Shown here: piece after piece, positions 36,587-50,000 of the stretch
Layout: each line of letters opens with the position of its first letter
Numbering within the stretch: the first letter of the stretch is position 1
DNA from: Bradysia coprophila
Taxonomy: Eukaryota > Arthropoda > Insecta > Diptera > Sciaridae
Length of the DNA: 64,000 nt
Assembly: GCF_014529535.1 (NCBI RefSeq)
Contig: NC_050737.1
Span: forward strand, 496,001-560,000
Direction of reading: 5' to 3'
Made by a program: the position numbers and the translations under genes
Notes under the pieces: model-generated
The model's input: only the letters and a program-made list of their open reading frames with translations
Told to the model about the DNA's origin: nothing
Databases searched by the model: none

Positions 36587-39500
36587 ATGAACAATAATGT
36601 GGATGTGACGGACATTAAATTAAATGTTAAAGATGTGAAAAGTAACTTACAACATTTCGATTGGATTGATTATGGTGTCTTTCTGTTTATGTTGATCAGC
36701 TGTGCAGCGGTGGGTGTTTACTTTGGTTTCATCGATAAAAACAGGAAAAGGAGGCTCAGTGCATCAAATGCAACTGAAATTGCACAGGAATATTTGCTGG
36801 GCGGTATGTCTATTGTGATAAATACATTTTGCATAATTGCAAGAGTAATTAAACAAATATTTTGTGAATCTTTAGAAATTAATTCTCATACGTACCTAAA
36901 TGCCTGTACAATATATGTGAAAACCCTATTTGGCTTAAAACCACATAAAATTACCTTTCAAATGATACCCCACACAACCATGTAAGTTTTGTGTACCTCG
37001 AAAAATTTCTGTAAGAACAGTGTAAGTCTTTGGTTGAAAACTTTAATTGTACATATTTCAGTGTGGATGAATTTTAAAACCAATAAGTCTCTATTCGGCT
37101 CAATAGTACATGTGATTACCTTTCGAATGACACAACACACGACCCTGTACGGCTCATGTAACTGGAGCTTTGTTTTGTAAGTTTTGTAAGAAAATTGCAA
37201 TTTTTAGGTATTTGCTCACCTTTCACCAGCCATACAAGCTTCAAAGAATTTTTTTGAAAGTGGTTTTGGCTTCTAGGGTCGAAGTCCTTTTTAGATACAT
37301 ATAAAAAATGCGTCCGATTTCGGTAGGCTGTTTTTCAAAAGAATCCCTCATGTTTGATCTTTTGATCACTTATCCTAAAATTCTGAAAAATTCTAAAATT
37401 TTGAAAATCCTTCTAAAACACATAGATGTAGACTTTCTACTTCGGTTTTCATAATCACATGAAGAACTATTCCGTTAAACGATGAGTTCTAAAAGAATTC
37501 CACTCGCTACGCTTGTGTGCTTTTTTAACTCTGTAACCACTCTGAATATTCTGACTATATCTCAATAGGTATGTCGTCGTTTGTTCGTAAAGTCACGTGC
37601 GTCTTGGTTAAGCCTGCCTCAATCAGTGGTTTCTAATTCAAAATTTATATTGATATCTGAGCTCTTAATTGCTCGTCTGAAAATGGTTGATCTGTTTACG
37701 TTGTCGATAGTATGAATAACGGAAATATTATGCGAAAGAAATTAATTAAAACATATAAAGTTCAAGTTCCTTATTATCGAGTTAAGGTTTGATTCGCTTT
37801 ACAGTGCATGGGGGAAGGGAGTCTCGCAAAGTTTGTATCATGATTTACTTGTGATCTTGTGACTCACAACTTTAATTAGACTCGCACGATACGAAGTAAA
37901 TCGTGAGAGTCTTTATGTTTTGCCCACCATCGTGTAAGTAAGTGAAATAATCGAAAACGGCCTATATCGTAGTGGGCAATTATTATCAGTATGATATTAT
38001 AAGACGATTGAGCCATGTCCGTCCGTCCGTCCGTCCGTCTGTCTGTCCGTGTGTCGTAACTTTAGAAAAATATGAAAGGACGGTTGAAGCGACACGCTCA
38101 AACTATCCAAACTTTTGATCCCGATCTTTTTGACTCTGCCCATCTACAATTATCACTTGAGTCTGGTAAATTGATAGAGGGTGAGCCTTTTCGATCAGAA
38201 CTGAAAAATTTATAGGTCACAGCGTCTCGCGCAACGACACACATCACTCCATTCAGATTCCCGATCGAATTCACTCTGCCCAACTACCATTCTCACGTAT
38301 GTCTGATATGTGATAGAGGGTGAGCCTTTTCGATCAGAACTCAAATATTAGTATCTGAAAGTGGCCAGCAGTATGCCTCAACGAAGATGTTCACCGGACG
38401 AAGGCTGCGTAAATTGCTGTAAATTTCTGTAATAAATTCAATTACGCAATGTGAGGAAATATTGTGAAATCACATAATGGTGTGATAGTTAACTTTCAAT
38501 AGTTGACCATCAAATGTCCAACAATCTAGTAGCTAGCGGATCGTACATTTTAATCAGTCGATTCATGACGCTCGTCCAGTTAACAACTCCGCTATAACAT
38601 TCTCCCTCAAATTGATAGTCAACTATCAATAGTTGATAGTTGAGAGAGAATGTTTTAACGGTGATGTTAACTCGACGAGAGTCACGAATTGACTGACTAA
38701 AATGTATGATCCGCTCGTCCAGTTAACATCTCCACTAAAACATTCTCCCTCTATTGATAGTCAACTATCAATAGTTGATAGTTGAGAGAGAATGTTTTAG
38801 CGGAGATGTTAACAAGACGAGCGTTACGACTTGATTGATTAAAATGTATGATCCGCTAGCCCTATAGGGCTCGACATTTGACAGTTGAATATTATGTGAT
38901 TTCACAATTTTACCATAACTTTCGTAATTGAATTTATGTAATAAGGACTACTGCGATTGTGGCGATTGTAATAGCAATTACACTCAACTACGAAATGAGT
39001 GGAAATATTGCGAAAAATGTAGTTTAGGAACGTGCGAGTCTATTGCTAACGCGCCTGCCGCGTCAATCTCCTCTTGTTTTAGATTTTATTTTCCTAAAAT
39101 AAATATTATGATAATTTATTATGTTTAACTATTGCAATTGCCGGCAACAGGAAGACGGATGACGGTTGTTCCCGTAGCTATGTCACTTGTGGCAAGGTAA
39201 TTACCTGCATCGTTAAAAAATGTAAACAAAATGGGAATTTTACTAAATCTTTTAAGAAACGATTCAGTTGGATATCTGGAATAGCCCTGCTGGGTCTCGT
39301 TACTGAAATGTACACGTACGGCACGCAATACCTATTCGTCATTTTTGCACTCATACTTGCTGGCCTTTTGACATCGTACGTCTATATGCCCGTGTTTCAT
39401 GATCTACGTTTGCAGTCTTGTTTTGAGGTTGGTATTCTAATTTACTTGCACGTTTGCGACAAGCGCCAGCCAAGCCATCCAAATGGAACAAAAATTGCAT

Positions 39501-41505
39501 CGGAGGATGAGGGTTAAAAATTATCGGAACTAATTGTAGTTATGAGCTTAACAAACATTCGCTGAGATTTCCGTTTGATTTGATGGCGCATAAATTTAAC
39601 TGTTGCACTCACTCGTGACTTCGTTTGTCTTTTTTGTTATACGTTTAGTATTTGGAAAAGAGATTCGATAAGAGAATTCGGCTGTTTGGTTCAGTCCTTT
39701 ATTCACTACACACGGTACGTGGATTGGAAAGTGATTCTTCGGATAGACAAGTTTAACTGAAAACATCTTTTTTTCGATTAGATCACCTTTCTGCCAGTTG
39801 TGATTTATGTACCGGCGCTAGCTTTTAATCAAGGTAAATACATTAAATAAACGTGATTATGCATCTGCAGTGACATCTCGCCACATTAAATATTTTTCAT
39901 TTCAATTTAGTAACTGGAATAGACATTTACATTATTACACCATTTGTATGCGCCATATGCATTTTCTACACGTTGGTGGTAAGCGAAAATAACAAGCTCC
40001 GCATACGAATCGAATCTTAACGAAAAACGACATTTCTCAGGGAGGCATCAAAGCCGTCGTTTGGACAGATTGCATTCAAACATTTATGATGATCGGCACG
40101 ATGTTAATAGTAATCGGAAAGGGCACTGTTGACGCCAATGGTTTCGGTAATATTTGGAATACCAATTGGGCAGGTGGAAGGCTTGTGTTTCCCGAGTCAG
40201 AACGATCAAATGCAAAAGTTCAATCCATCTTCTGACCAAATCTAACTCTATCAATACAGACTTACGTTGGATCCTAAAGAACGGCATTCTACATTGGCGT
40301 TGCTTGTCGGAGGAACGACGTTCTTAATTTGCTCTCTCACATTTAATCAGGGTATGGTTCAACGATACCTAGCGTTACCAACGGTTCGCAAGGCCAGATA
40401 TGCGCTGAGCATATACATTTTCACCACATCGTTACTGATTGCGATTTGCTGCTATGCTGGACTGATCGTTTTTACTTTGTATTCGCAGTGTGATCCGTTG
40501 AAGACGAAGGTTTCAGCTTTCAGTTTCCTTTTTTTACCTCTGTTCAACATAATTTGACTTGCAGCTAATCAGTGCACCCGATCAACTGTTACCACTGTTT
40601 GTCATGGACTCCTTGGGTGAATATCCTGGTACGGCCGGACTATTCATTGCTGGAATATTTTCTGCAGCTTTAAGCACGTTATCCACGTCCCTAAATTCCA
40701 TGGCGGCCGTGGTTTTGGAAGATTTCTACAAACCATTTGTTCGAAAGCCGTTGACCGAAAGAGAAACCACCTTTTTGATGAAGGGAGTGGTTTTCCTTGT
40801 AGGAATTGTATCGACGACATTGGTATTTGTCGTTGCAAAATTGGGCACTGTATTACAGTTACAAGTGAGCATCGGAGGCATTACGGCCGGTCCAGTTGTT
40901 GGTGCATTTACAATGGGAATGTTGATGCCATGGGTAAAACGAAAGGTTGTCTCAATTTGAAAGGAGTAGCATGGACTATTGACACATCTTTTTTTATTGT
41001 TATAGGGAGCCTTTTACGGTACCGTTACGGGCCTGATTGGAATGTCTTGGTTGTTGTACAAAGCACAGAGTGATTTAGCTTCTGGTGATTTGACGTTTCC
41101 CAAGAAACCGGTCTATACAAATAACTGCAGCTATAGCTTTGCGTCTGACGCATGTTCAAACCAAACGCGCACTGAAATTGCTGATGATGGGTGAGACTCG
41201 TGTTTCACTTAAATTTTTCTGCTATTTTCCCTTTTTTCTTACCGCATTTTAGTTCTTTCAAAATTCACCATGTCTCGTACCTATTCTACACAATTATTGG
41301 GGCGGCTATCACAATTGTGACCAGCACAATAGTGAGTCTAATTCTAGACAATGGATATGGATCGGATCCCATGCTTTTCAGCCCAATCATTAGAAAATTT
41401 ATTACGATACCGCAACATATGCCAATTGTTGCGCAAGATCGAAATGAAAAAGATTGCACTGTACACGTTCACACATTTGCATTGCAGGATAACAAAGTAC
41501 AATAA
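36587..41505 (+). CDS. SLC5 sodium-coupled transporter gene 3 (SMVT/SMCT-like), intact
   Basis: Exons are 36587-36803, 39151-39196, 39268-39427, 39649-39714, 39782-39833, 39911-39978, 40041-40195, 40260-40509, 40565-40945, 41006-41190 and 41253-41505, giving 610 aa. Exon lengths equal those of genes 1 and 2 except the last, which is 6 bp longer (VHVHT instead of VHT). SLC5 signatures GGIKAVVWTDCIQTF and AGLFIAGIFSAALSTLS are present. Intron 1 is 2.3 kb and filled with repeats, including a hierarchical palindrome. Its 3' end faces P450 copy A, 475 bp away. More diverged from genes 1 and 2 than they are from each other in the 3' half. Confidence 0.92.
36925..37349. repeat. Dispersed repeat, copy 1 (plus a partial unit)
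   Basis: 37084-37349 matches 54257-54522 over about 266 bp (ACACGACCCTGTACGGCTCA; TTTTTTTGAAAGTGG; TTTTTCAAAAGAATCCCTC). A partial, more diverged unit precedes it at about 36925-37040. It is non-coding and interpreted as a non-autonomous transposon remnant. Confidence 0.75.
38016..38350. repeat. (GTCC)n microsatellite and two tandem ~105-bp units
   Basis: GTCCGTCCGTCCGTCCGTCC near 38017-38040 is followed by two similar units, 38110-38215 and 38256-38345, each holding CTCTGCCCA ... GATAGAGGGTGAGCCTTTTC. Confidence 0.75.
38430..38942. repeat. Hierarchical (nested) palindrome
   Basis: The outer arms 38430-38479 and 38890-38942 (GTGAAATCACATAAT) enclose further inverted arms and two back-to-back palindromes centred near 38628 and 38768. 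Each of these is built on TTGATAGTCAACTATCAATA with AGAGAGAATGTTTTA/AACATTCTCCCTC arms. It lies within intron 1 of SLC5 gene 3. A transposon fold-back that duplicated internally is the likely origin. Confidence 0.8.
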
Positions 41506-41506
41506 A
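41501..41506 (+). terminator. Polyadenylation signal overlapping the SLC5 gene 3 stop
   Basis: CAATAAAG at the stop codon (TAA 41503-41505), as in genes 1 and 2. Confidence 0.55.
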
Positions 41507-41980
41507 GTTGGTGATAGCGTTTAATAGAAGGATTGCAATTTTTGACAGTGGTCCGCTTACAGTCTTATGGCCTTCTATCAAGATAAACCGGGTTCGATTA
41601 GACAAAATTATCAAGCATAGAATTTTTGTAGCGAGTGGTTAAGTTTCATAATTTGGGTATTTATGGTGTGTTTGGTAGCTGCATCTATTAATCTACTTTC
41701 AGAGATACCAGTTATGCGTCTTGCCTCAGATCAACATACGATATTATTTCCCTCGATTTCTTAAGATCAGTTCAAAAAAAAGAAATAACAAAAACCCACT
41801 TCACACTTCAATTAAATCATGTTCGAAATTAAAAAATAGTTCGAAGTTCCCCGTATGCTTTACCAAGTTTGTTTATTGAGAAATCTGTGGTTGAGGAGCG
41901 GAACACTTATGCTTTCGAAACAAATTGCTCAATATTTGAAACACAATTGCAATTGTCATGACAGTCCACATCTTCTCTTT

Positions 41981-44366
41981 TTAGATAGCCTTAAAATTAA
42001 GCCACAATCCACCAGTGGGTAGTAGTATAAAGGCCTTGGGATCAAGAACAAGAGGCTCCTGCGTTTTTGGATTTACTGTAACTTCGAAATTTCTTATGAT
42101 CTCAGCTACAGCTGCCTTTGACTGTGCCAATGCAAATCTCATTCCTTTCAAGAAACATTTTAAGATATTTCCTAAGCTGCGCAGGTGGTAGCTTACCTAA
42201 ACATTGTCTGGGTCCATCCAAAAAGCCAAGAAAAGCTCCTTTGTCTTTGTATGCCTTCAGTCCACCATTTTCTGGACTGAAACGATCCGGATTGAATGTT
42301 TCGGGATCGGAGTAAAGCCGTTCATCATGGTGAATACAGTAAATTGGAATTTGGACGATCGTTCCCTTCTCCACGGGGATGATATTACCCTTGTAGTCAG
42401 TTAGCTCCGTTGCACTGGTGCACACTTTCGAAGATATTCCAAGTGGCGGATTTTTACGCAGTGTTTCTGACCAGAAAAATATTTGATTTCAATATCTTTA
42501 CACTTGGTCCTAACATTTCCTCGGCATCTTACCGTGGAAAGCCTGATCCATGTATGGCATATCATTTAACACATCCAGATCGATGCGTCCATTTTCACCG
42601 ATGTTGTCATTGATCTCTTTTCGTAATTTGTCTTGAGTTGATTTATTTGCTGCCAGATAGTACAACATCTGAAAGTGGAAAGTGTGGGCTATGGCAGCGA
42701 ATTTTCAAAGGTAAAGCAAAGTTCATTACATGTGCAATTGCAATGCTGGACGTTTCGAACCCGTCTGAAAGGGATGCATCCAGTTAGATTGATATTTTCG
42801 AAGATATAAAAAACGATCTGATCTTCCAAAATGATATCATGCTTCTCCTCTTCTTTCAACTTTTCGAAGTCATCAATTCGGAAGATCCAATCAGGAGATC
42901 TCACCTAAAAAGAATGTGATAGTGTGTGCCACCACTTCAATATCTGGCAAATTCTTCTTCTTCTTAAGCTGCAACAAATAGTTCAGATAATCGTCCCGTT
43001 CGATTTTTTGATCTTCTCGCAATTTGATTGCATCCGCCATAAGTTTCACGAAAAAGTCTTGTGTTCGCTTTTTCACAAACGGCATTCGATAGAAGTTCGT
43101 AATGAATGGAAACATTTTAATCAGCAAGAAGTAAAGAATGAATTGGAGATTCGGTTCAATTATGCTCGAACCCACTTTACGGATGACAGATTCTTCGTCA
43201 GAAAATGCTTTCGAATCGACGCCATAGATGCAACTCGATACAACGTCGGTTGTGTATCTGGTAGACAACTAAAAGCAATCGATAAAATCATTTTGAATAA
43301 TGGGGACTCTCGCTGGAAATCGTTTGGCACCTCTTTTGAATCGAATCCGTCTGGATGCTGCTTCTTGATTTCTTGGTGGATGAATTTGGTCATTTTTGTA
43401 CAAACATCATCGATAGCTGGGTACATAGCCTTCAGCTGTAAAGTGTTGCAGTGTAGAAAATTATCGAATTAACAAAAACAAATTATTTGTTGTTATCAAA
43501 CACCACGACTCAACAACAAACGTAAACACCTAAAACCGTCATCATCTTACTTTGCTGTGAGTAAATGCCGGTGTAATTTCGGCTCGTTTCTCCTTCCACT
43601 CCGAACCGGCAAGCATAAATGGATTTCGGCCGAATATTGGATCGATTTCTTTATCGGTCTGAGTAAAAACAACGTTGTTATCAGTACAATACTTTAATCC
43701 ACCGAAAGCTGGTGGATTGAATGGTGAAATAGAAAATAATTACAAGTGATGCAAATTCGTTGTCATGGAAATTTTTGAAATCTTTCACCAAAATGTCTTT
43801 AACTGCCAAATTGTCCAGAATCATTAGTTGTGGAGCACGCCCAGACATAACGCCGACAAATGGAGTTTTGTCACGGTATTGTCTAATGCAAAAAAAAACA
43901 AAACAAAAATGTTATTAGATTTCATTTTCATGTTAAACAATAACCTTAATAAAGGACAAGTGACGTGAAGTTGTCGACCCGAGCCGAAGTTGAGGACAAT
44001 AATCACTAAAGCAATTTTTATTATTTGCCGAATACTCAAAGCCCTGAGGTATCGAAGGGGCACCTACTTATCGATGTTTATTTACAGTAAACAAGTTTTA
44101 GTGCAAGTGAGCATCCCTCGAATTTTACCTCACAGCGTTGAGTAAATGATACGATGTGAGATGAAGAAATAATCGACGTACTTGTAGAAAGCCATTTGTT
44201 CGTAGCAAATGTTTAACTGTTGCATAAACGATTTCGGAAACGAGCCGAATATCGGATATGCTTTTGCACTCAGAACATTACGATTTTTCCAGTACTGGAA
44301 ATTCCACACCAAATACAAATAAATCAGAACGAACACACCCGATATTTGCAATAGTAACATCAACAT
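41981..44366 (-). CDS. Cytochrome P450, copy A (clan 3-like), intact 501 aa
   Basis: Nine exons on the minus strand: 44182-44366, 43744-43882, 43551-43658, 43331-43435, 42905-43268, 42730-42764, 42533-42668, 42197-42466 and 41981-42144. Phases agree throughout. An N-terminal membrane anchor (LLLQISGVFVLIYLYLVW) marks a microsomal enzyme. Motifs: C-helix WKEKR, I-helix DGFETSS, K-helix ETLR, PERF-type NPDRFS, and heme loop FLDGPRQCLG with Cys ligand, split by the last intron before Gly. Such insect P450s oxidise xenobiotics or endogenous lipids with NADPH-P450 reductase; the substrate is unknown. The intron 4 donor is GTGCC, weak but shared with copy B. The start is the ATG at 44366, because the frame upstream has no ATG. 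AATAAA for this strand lies at 41872-41877. Confidence 0.93.
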
Positions 44367-47000
44367 TTTGTTTTTATTTTTCAAAAATTTATCGTTCGTT
44401 CGATTCGATTATACGAATTTAAAAGGCACAACAAATAAAGAACGTCTATAAACCGCCGCATTCGATTTTGTGATGTCTGATTTAATTGAAAGCTCAATAT
44501 ATACAGGTGGTATGTACAGGTTCAATAATAATACTTATGTGTTATACCTATTACCTATACATGTGGGTTCGCATACATATTTGCCTCGATTGAAGTTTTT
44601 ACGAATTTTTCATCATAATGTCGAAATTTTATTTGCTTCCAAGCTACAGTCTAATATAACAAATATAATTTCGTTGGGTAGATTAAAATGGAATTCCGTC
44701 CAGTGACGAAACAATGGAGTACACAAAAAATGATATATTATGATGATGGTGATGAAGATGATGACGCAAGTTTTGTTTACTTATCATATTTCAATTTTTA
44801 CTCTTACACCTGTTAAAAAATGTAATATTTATCAGTCACAACACGGCAGAGTAAAGTAAACCATCAGGCAAGAACAGTCGAATTGACGAGGGACCTAAAG
44901 CTATAAGTGGGCCTTTGATTTTGATGCAAAACGCTTTCTAATACAAATGCACAAACCGAATACGTAAACGATTGTAACTGGATTTAGTTCCCTTCTTTTA
45001 ATGTATTTTCGTCCTCTGTTCCTGCCTGGTTTACTTTACTCCGCCCAGGTCACAAACGACAAACATTTTGTTAAGTTGAGTAAACGAAGAACCAACAGAA
45101 CCCTAAGTTTAAATAAGCCCATTCCAAAAGAGTTGCTATTAACTTGAGAATTGCTAAGCTACACCATCTACTGCTGTTAGTAGAATAACGCGTATGCCCA
45201 AATTGACTCTTTCCCCCGAAAAATTTGAATGCCCATGTTAGGCTCGAGCTGCAAACACCACACTTGTAGAAAAAAAATCAAGAGAATGCACTCTCTAATA
45301 TGCATAGCACAATAGTAAAATACGCACTGAAACTGAAGTGGATTTTTTAGGATAACGTTCTAAGTGGAAACTTGAAATTGTTTGTATTATGTTTTAACTT
45401 ATACAACGCAAACATGTCGTGCTGTAACCTAAGGCATATCTCGACAGTTTTCTAACTGTTTTTTTCGGTTTTGTGCTATGCTCATGCTCAAGTGGTGATA
45501 CCTCTTAAAGCTGAAATTTATAATATTTGTCTATAACTGTAGGTAAAAAGAAAGAAAGTTACTATCGGATTAAGTGCCTGATTTGATTCGACTTTTAATC
45601 TGTTAGAAACGGTTAACCATCCTTTATCAACAACGACGACGATAGTAGATAAACCATTGTAAATGATATAAGGGAGTAGCGGTCAATAAATAATTTACAA
45701 TTTTATGTCTGTTTGACGTCAGATCTGTAATTGGTCGATATGACATGGAAATGGTTGCCGTGATTGCACAGACATACAGTGATATCGTTTCCATAAAGTA
45801 TGTATGTTGCTATTAAACAAAAGCAAAGCTAACTGCATCAGCCTGAGATGAAGCAGAAGCTAGTCAAGTCAACTAAATTTAAAAAAGAATATTTTTTTGA
45901 TACTGCTCACAACGAAATACTTGAGTCTGTCGGCCACTGACTGACGCCTCGTTAGAACAAGCTTCATAAGCTAGTCCTAAAAATTCCACTTTTCACGACT
46001 CACTTTGAGTAGCCGAATTAGTTCAAATCATAATATAATGAGCATATATCGCGGTAATCTTTTCATCTAAAGAAGATTAAAGCGAATTTAATAAAGGCCA
46101 GGTTAATGCGCCTTAACCTGGCCTTAATAGATGGTTCTACCAAATCTATAGCAACACAAGTTTTCAGAATTATTTCTTTGTTTAATCGTGATCTATCGGC
46201 TGATGCACTTCGTACGCTTCACCACATTATGCAACTGCAACTAAAAGATATAGTGTACGCTATCTAAACTTAAGTCTATTTACTTTCGTTTCTCAAGTTT
46301 CATCACTATCGTAAATCGTTTTCTTAAACGTCTAGATTACCTGAAGAATTAGGGCTGCCATGCCATGCATACATATAAGTCAATGAATGAGAATTTTGTA
46401 GTATTTGATCAAAAAAGAAAAAATGGTTTTTTCATTCAGTCACTTTCAAGACTGTCATTTTGCTGACTAGAATTCCCCTATTTTTTATTCGCCGCCAATA
46501 TTCAGGCAACCATGCATCAAGGAACCATGAAACGCGTGATATTCAGTAAATCAATCTGTTTGTTTTTAATTAATTCATTGTCTATTGTTCGCCAGATAAA
46601 AAGAATTTTATGTACAAAAAAAGGTCAGTCAATTTGCTCTCCGGTTTTGTTTGAAATAATTCTGTCTTTATCAGGCACAAGATGTTGATTTAACGATCAA
46701 TGTAAGCTGTAGCGGATTTGTGTACATTTTTTGTATTGTATTGTAGCTGTATAATGTAGAGTAGATAGGTGAACTGAAAAAGCAAATCACTTGAATTGTT
46801 TATATGGGTCCCCTCATAAATTTACATTTCATTCTGATTCGGATTTTATACCACAACCGACATTGTTGTTCGGACGGGACTACCGTGCAAGTTCGAAGTG
46901 TTCGTTGATGCTGTGTTAACAGCAGATATTCAATAACATTCATTCAATTAGTGAAAAACGGGAATTTTCAATTAATTTTTCAACTTCCGGTCACATCAAA
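44367..47000. other. Divergent intergenic region, P450 A / SLC5 gene 4
   Basis: 44445-44770 is similar to 53008-53325 (ACGTCTATAAAC, CCGCATTCGATTTT, GAT/GAC microsatellite), so the P450 duplication includes upstream DNA and probably the promoter. The remainder holds a MITE (44842-45048), a small GGCCAGGTTAA palindrome near 46088-46129, and no exon. Confidence 0.6.
44842..45048. mobile_element. MITE, family with 7-bp target duplication (copy 2)
   Basis: Arms CACGGCAGAGTAAAGTAAAC and the inverted GTTTACTTTACTCCGCC are flanked by GTCACAA (44835-44841, 45049-45055). Related to 28365-28566. Confidence 0.8.
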
Positions 47001-50000
47001 ATGAGGGACATCGATCAGAAAATTGACATAAATGATATGAATAAATCACTTCAGTTATTCGGTTGGGTGGACTATATTGTATTTCTGTTGATGTTGATAG
47101 CTTGTGCCCTCGTCGGTGTGTATTATGGCTTTATCGAAAGAAAATTTAAAAAGAAAACAATGTGTGGTGAAGGCAATGGGTCAGAAGATGTTGCCCAGGA
47201 GTATTTAATGGGTGGCAGACAAATGGCTGTTATACCAGTCTCTCTATCATTGGTAGCGAGGTAATGAAAACCGTTTGAAACATTTTCTTCTTAATCCACG
47301 GATTACTCGAATTTCACAGTTGGATTTCGGGCATTTCTTTGCTTGGTTTGGCAACGGAAATGTATTTGTATGGGACCTCATACGCTTTCGTATTGATTAC
47401 ATTGGTCATTTCTGCCATTTTCTTTGGGATTATTTATTTGCCTGTGTTTTATAACTTGCAATTGACGAGCCTAAGTGAAGTAAAAAAAAATGTTAGAAAA
47501 GTTAATGCGGCCAAAAATGATTTTTCCCTTTTAAATAGTACCTAGAAATGCGATTCGACAAACGTATGAGGATTTTAGGTTCAATTTTGTATATAATTGG
47601 AGCGGTAAGTACAAGCTTATCTAATTTACTATTTCAATTAATTGTCGGAGAAAGTTTTGTTACTGCCTGCCCCTGCATGCTACAGTTGACGTCAGTAAAA
47701 TTGAGATATGAATTTGTTCCACTCATACAAACAAAAGTGGTTATACATCTGGGTAGAACAGACACATGCACGGCCGTGGTAGTGATAACACCATATGAGT
47801 AAATTTGTTGTATGAGTTGACCAGCTGAAAAACAGCTGGAGCAAATTCATGTCTAAATTTCGCTGACGTCGCCTGTACCGTCAATTTTTTTTCGAACACA
47901 GAAAGGAAAGTGAAAAGTGGTTTTATGTTTCAGTTAGCATACCTGCCTGTTGTAATATATGTACCTGCGTTGGCATTCAATCAAGGTAGGTTTGCTACGA
48001 CACAGTTCTTCAATTAGTTTATCTGATACCCAACAAATGTAACACATTTCCTTATCATTTCAGTGACTGGCGTCAACATACACATAGTCACCCCGTTCGT
48101 GTGTGTGATTTGCATATTTTATACTCTAGTTGTAAGCTCACTTACCCCGATACAAAATCCATAAAAGATCTGCGAAATTTTTGTAGTTCAAAACTGAGAG
48201 TAAAATAAGACAAGTCTTTTATGGAAAGCCGCAGCCGATGAGATATTTTAAACAAAAAAAAACATTTCAGGGTGGAATTAAAGCTGTCGTATGCACAGAT
48301 TGCATTCAAACGGTGGTGATGATTGGATCGATGCTGTTGATAATTGTTAAAGGTACCATTGATATGGGCGGATTCCAAACCGTATGGTCGCGAAATTTAG
48401 AAGGTGAACGATTAGATTTTCCAGAGTAATATTACCTATACGGCCACAATGCGTGACGATGTAAATTGATTGGTGAGTGGTTGTTCCACAGATTAACATT
48501 GGACTTAAAAGTTAGACACTCGGTGCTGTCGTTACTGGCCGGTGGAGTGCCTTATTATATTACAACCTGCTTCATTGGACAGTCTATGACCCAACGGTAT
48601 CTGTCGTTGCCGACTTTGAGGAAAGCTAATTACGCGCTGGTCATTTTTGCTATAGTGCTTGCTACCATAATGGCGATATGTTGTTACAGCGGGATGCTTG
48701 TATACGCTTTGTACCGTGGCTGTGATCCTCTGAAAACAAAGGTTGTTTCAATAGATCTTATTCCGGTGTGGATTTTGTAGCGATTTATTTTCAGTTGATC
48801 AACGCGCCAGATCAACTACTGCCCCTGCTTGTGATGAATTTACTTGGTAGTTTTCCAGGTTTGCCAGGTGAAATACTTTACATTAAACATCTCTAATTAC
48901 TTATGTAAAAATGAGGGTGGTTGGGTGGGTGGTTTTTAGTTTTTTTCGTTGATGTGTCGGAAAACACCTTGTGTATAACCCGAAAAAGGGGAAGGTTCTC
49001 ATCTGTACAAAATATCATTATAGGTCTCTTCGTTGCTGGGATTTTCAGCGCTTCGCTAAGTAGTCTATCAACATTTCTCAATTCAATGGCCGCTATCGTG
49101 TTGGAGGACTTCTACAAACCATTTGCTAGTCGGCCGCTTAGCGAAAAACAAACCAGCTACTTGATGAGAAGCGTTGTTTTTTGTACGGGTGTTATAGCGC
49201 TAGCTTTAGTTTTCGTTGTTGAAAAGCTGGGCACTGTGCTGCAATTGTCGATGAGTCTCACTGGAATGGTCTCCGGTCCCACATTTGGTATGTTCACAAT
49301 GGGGTTGTTGTGTCCTTGGGTGCACAAGAGAGTGAGTTTGCATTGATCTACTATAAACGTGCTTTAATACTCGTTTCGATCCTACGAAATGAAGTGAACA
49401 ATTTACCCAGAGCTAGAAACCGCCTGAAGTAGTTGCAAAAGTCGTAACGGGAAAATTTTCTTGAGCATTTTTCGCAATAACTTTCACAACTACTTCAAAA
49501 GACTAGAGTTGCAACAATCTGCTACCATGGTTATTGCAGTTGCATATTGTTTCTTAGGGAGCATTTACAGGAGCTATTGCGGGTATATTATCAATGATAT
49601 GGGTATTGGCTAACGCTCAAAGTGACATTGCGACAGGAGAACTTACCTTTACAAAGAAACCATTAACTACCGACGAATGCGAATATGATTTTACGAATAT
49701 GCTAGCGAATTCAACGACATCATCCAACGACACTAACAGGTGGGAATGGATAACATTATTTCTTCAGTAGGTGGGACATTAATGACCGATGTCATTCTTA
49801 CGACAGTTCGTTCCAGATCCATCACATTTCCTACTTATTTTATACGATTTTTGGTGCCCTGATAACAATGACTGTGGGAAGTGCGGTCAGTTTGTTGTGT
49901 GAAGAAAAAATTGAATGTGACATGGATACGACGCTGTTTTCGCCATTTGTCCGGAAATTTATCAATTCAAAGAAAATGTTAAGCATACGACCTGATGTGA

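Noticed and set aside
42924..43472. 182-codon plus-strand frame
   Set aside because: Antisense shadow of P450 copy A exons 4 and 5, spanning their intron.
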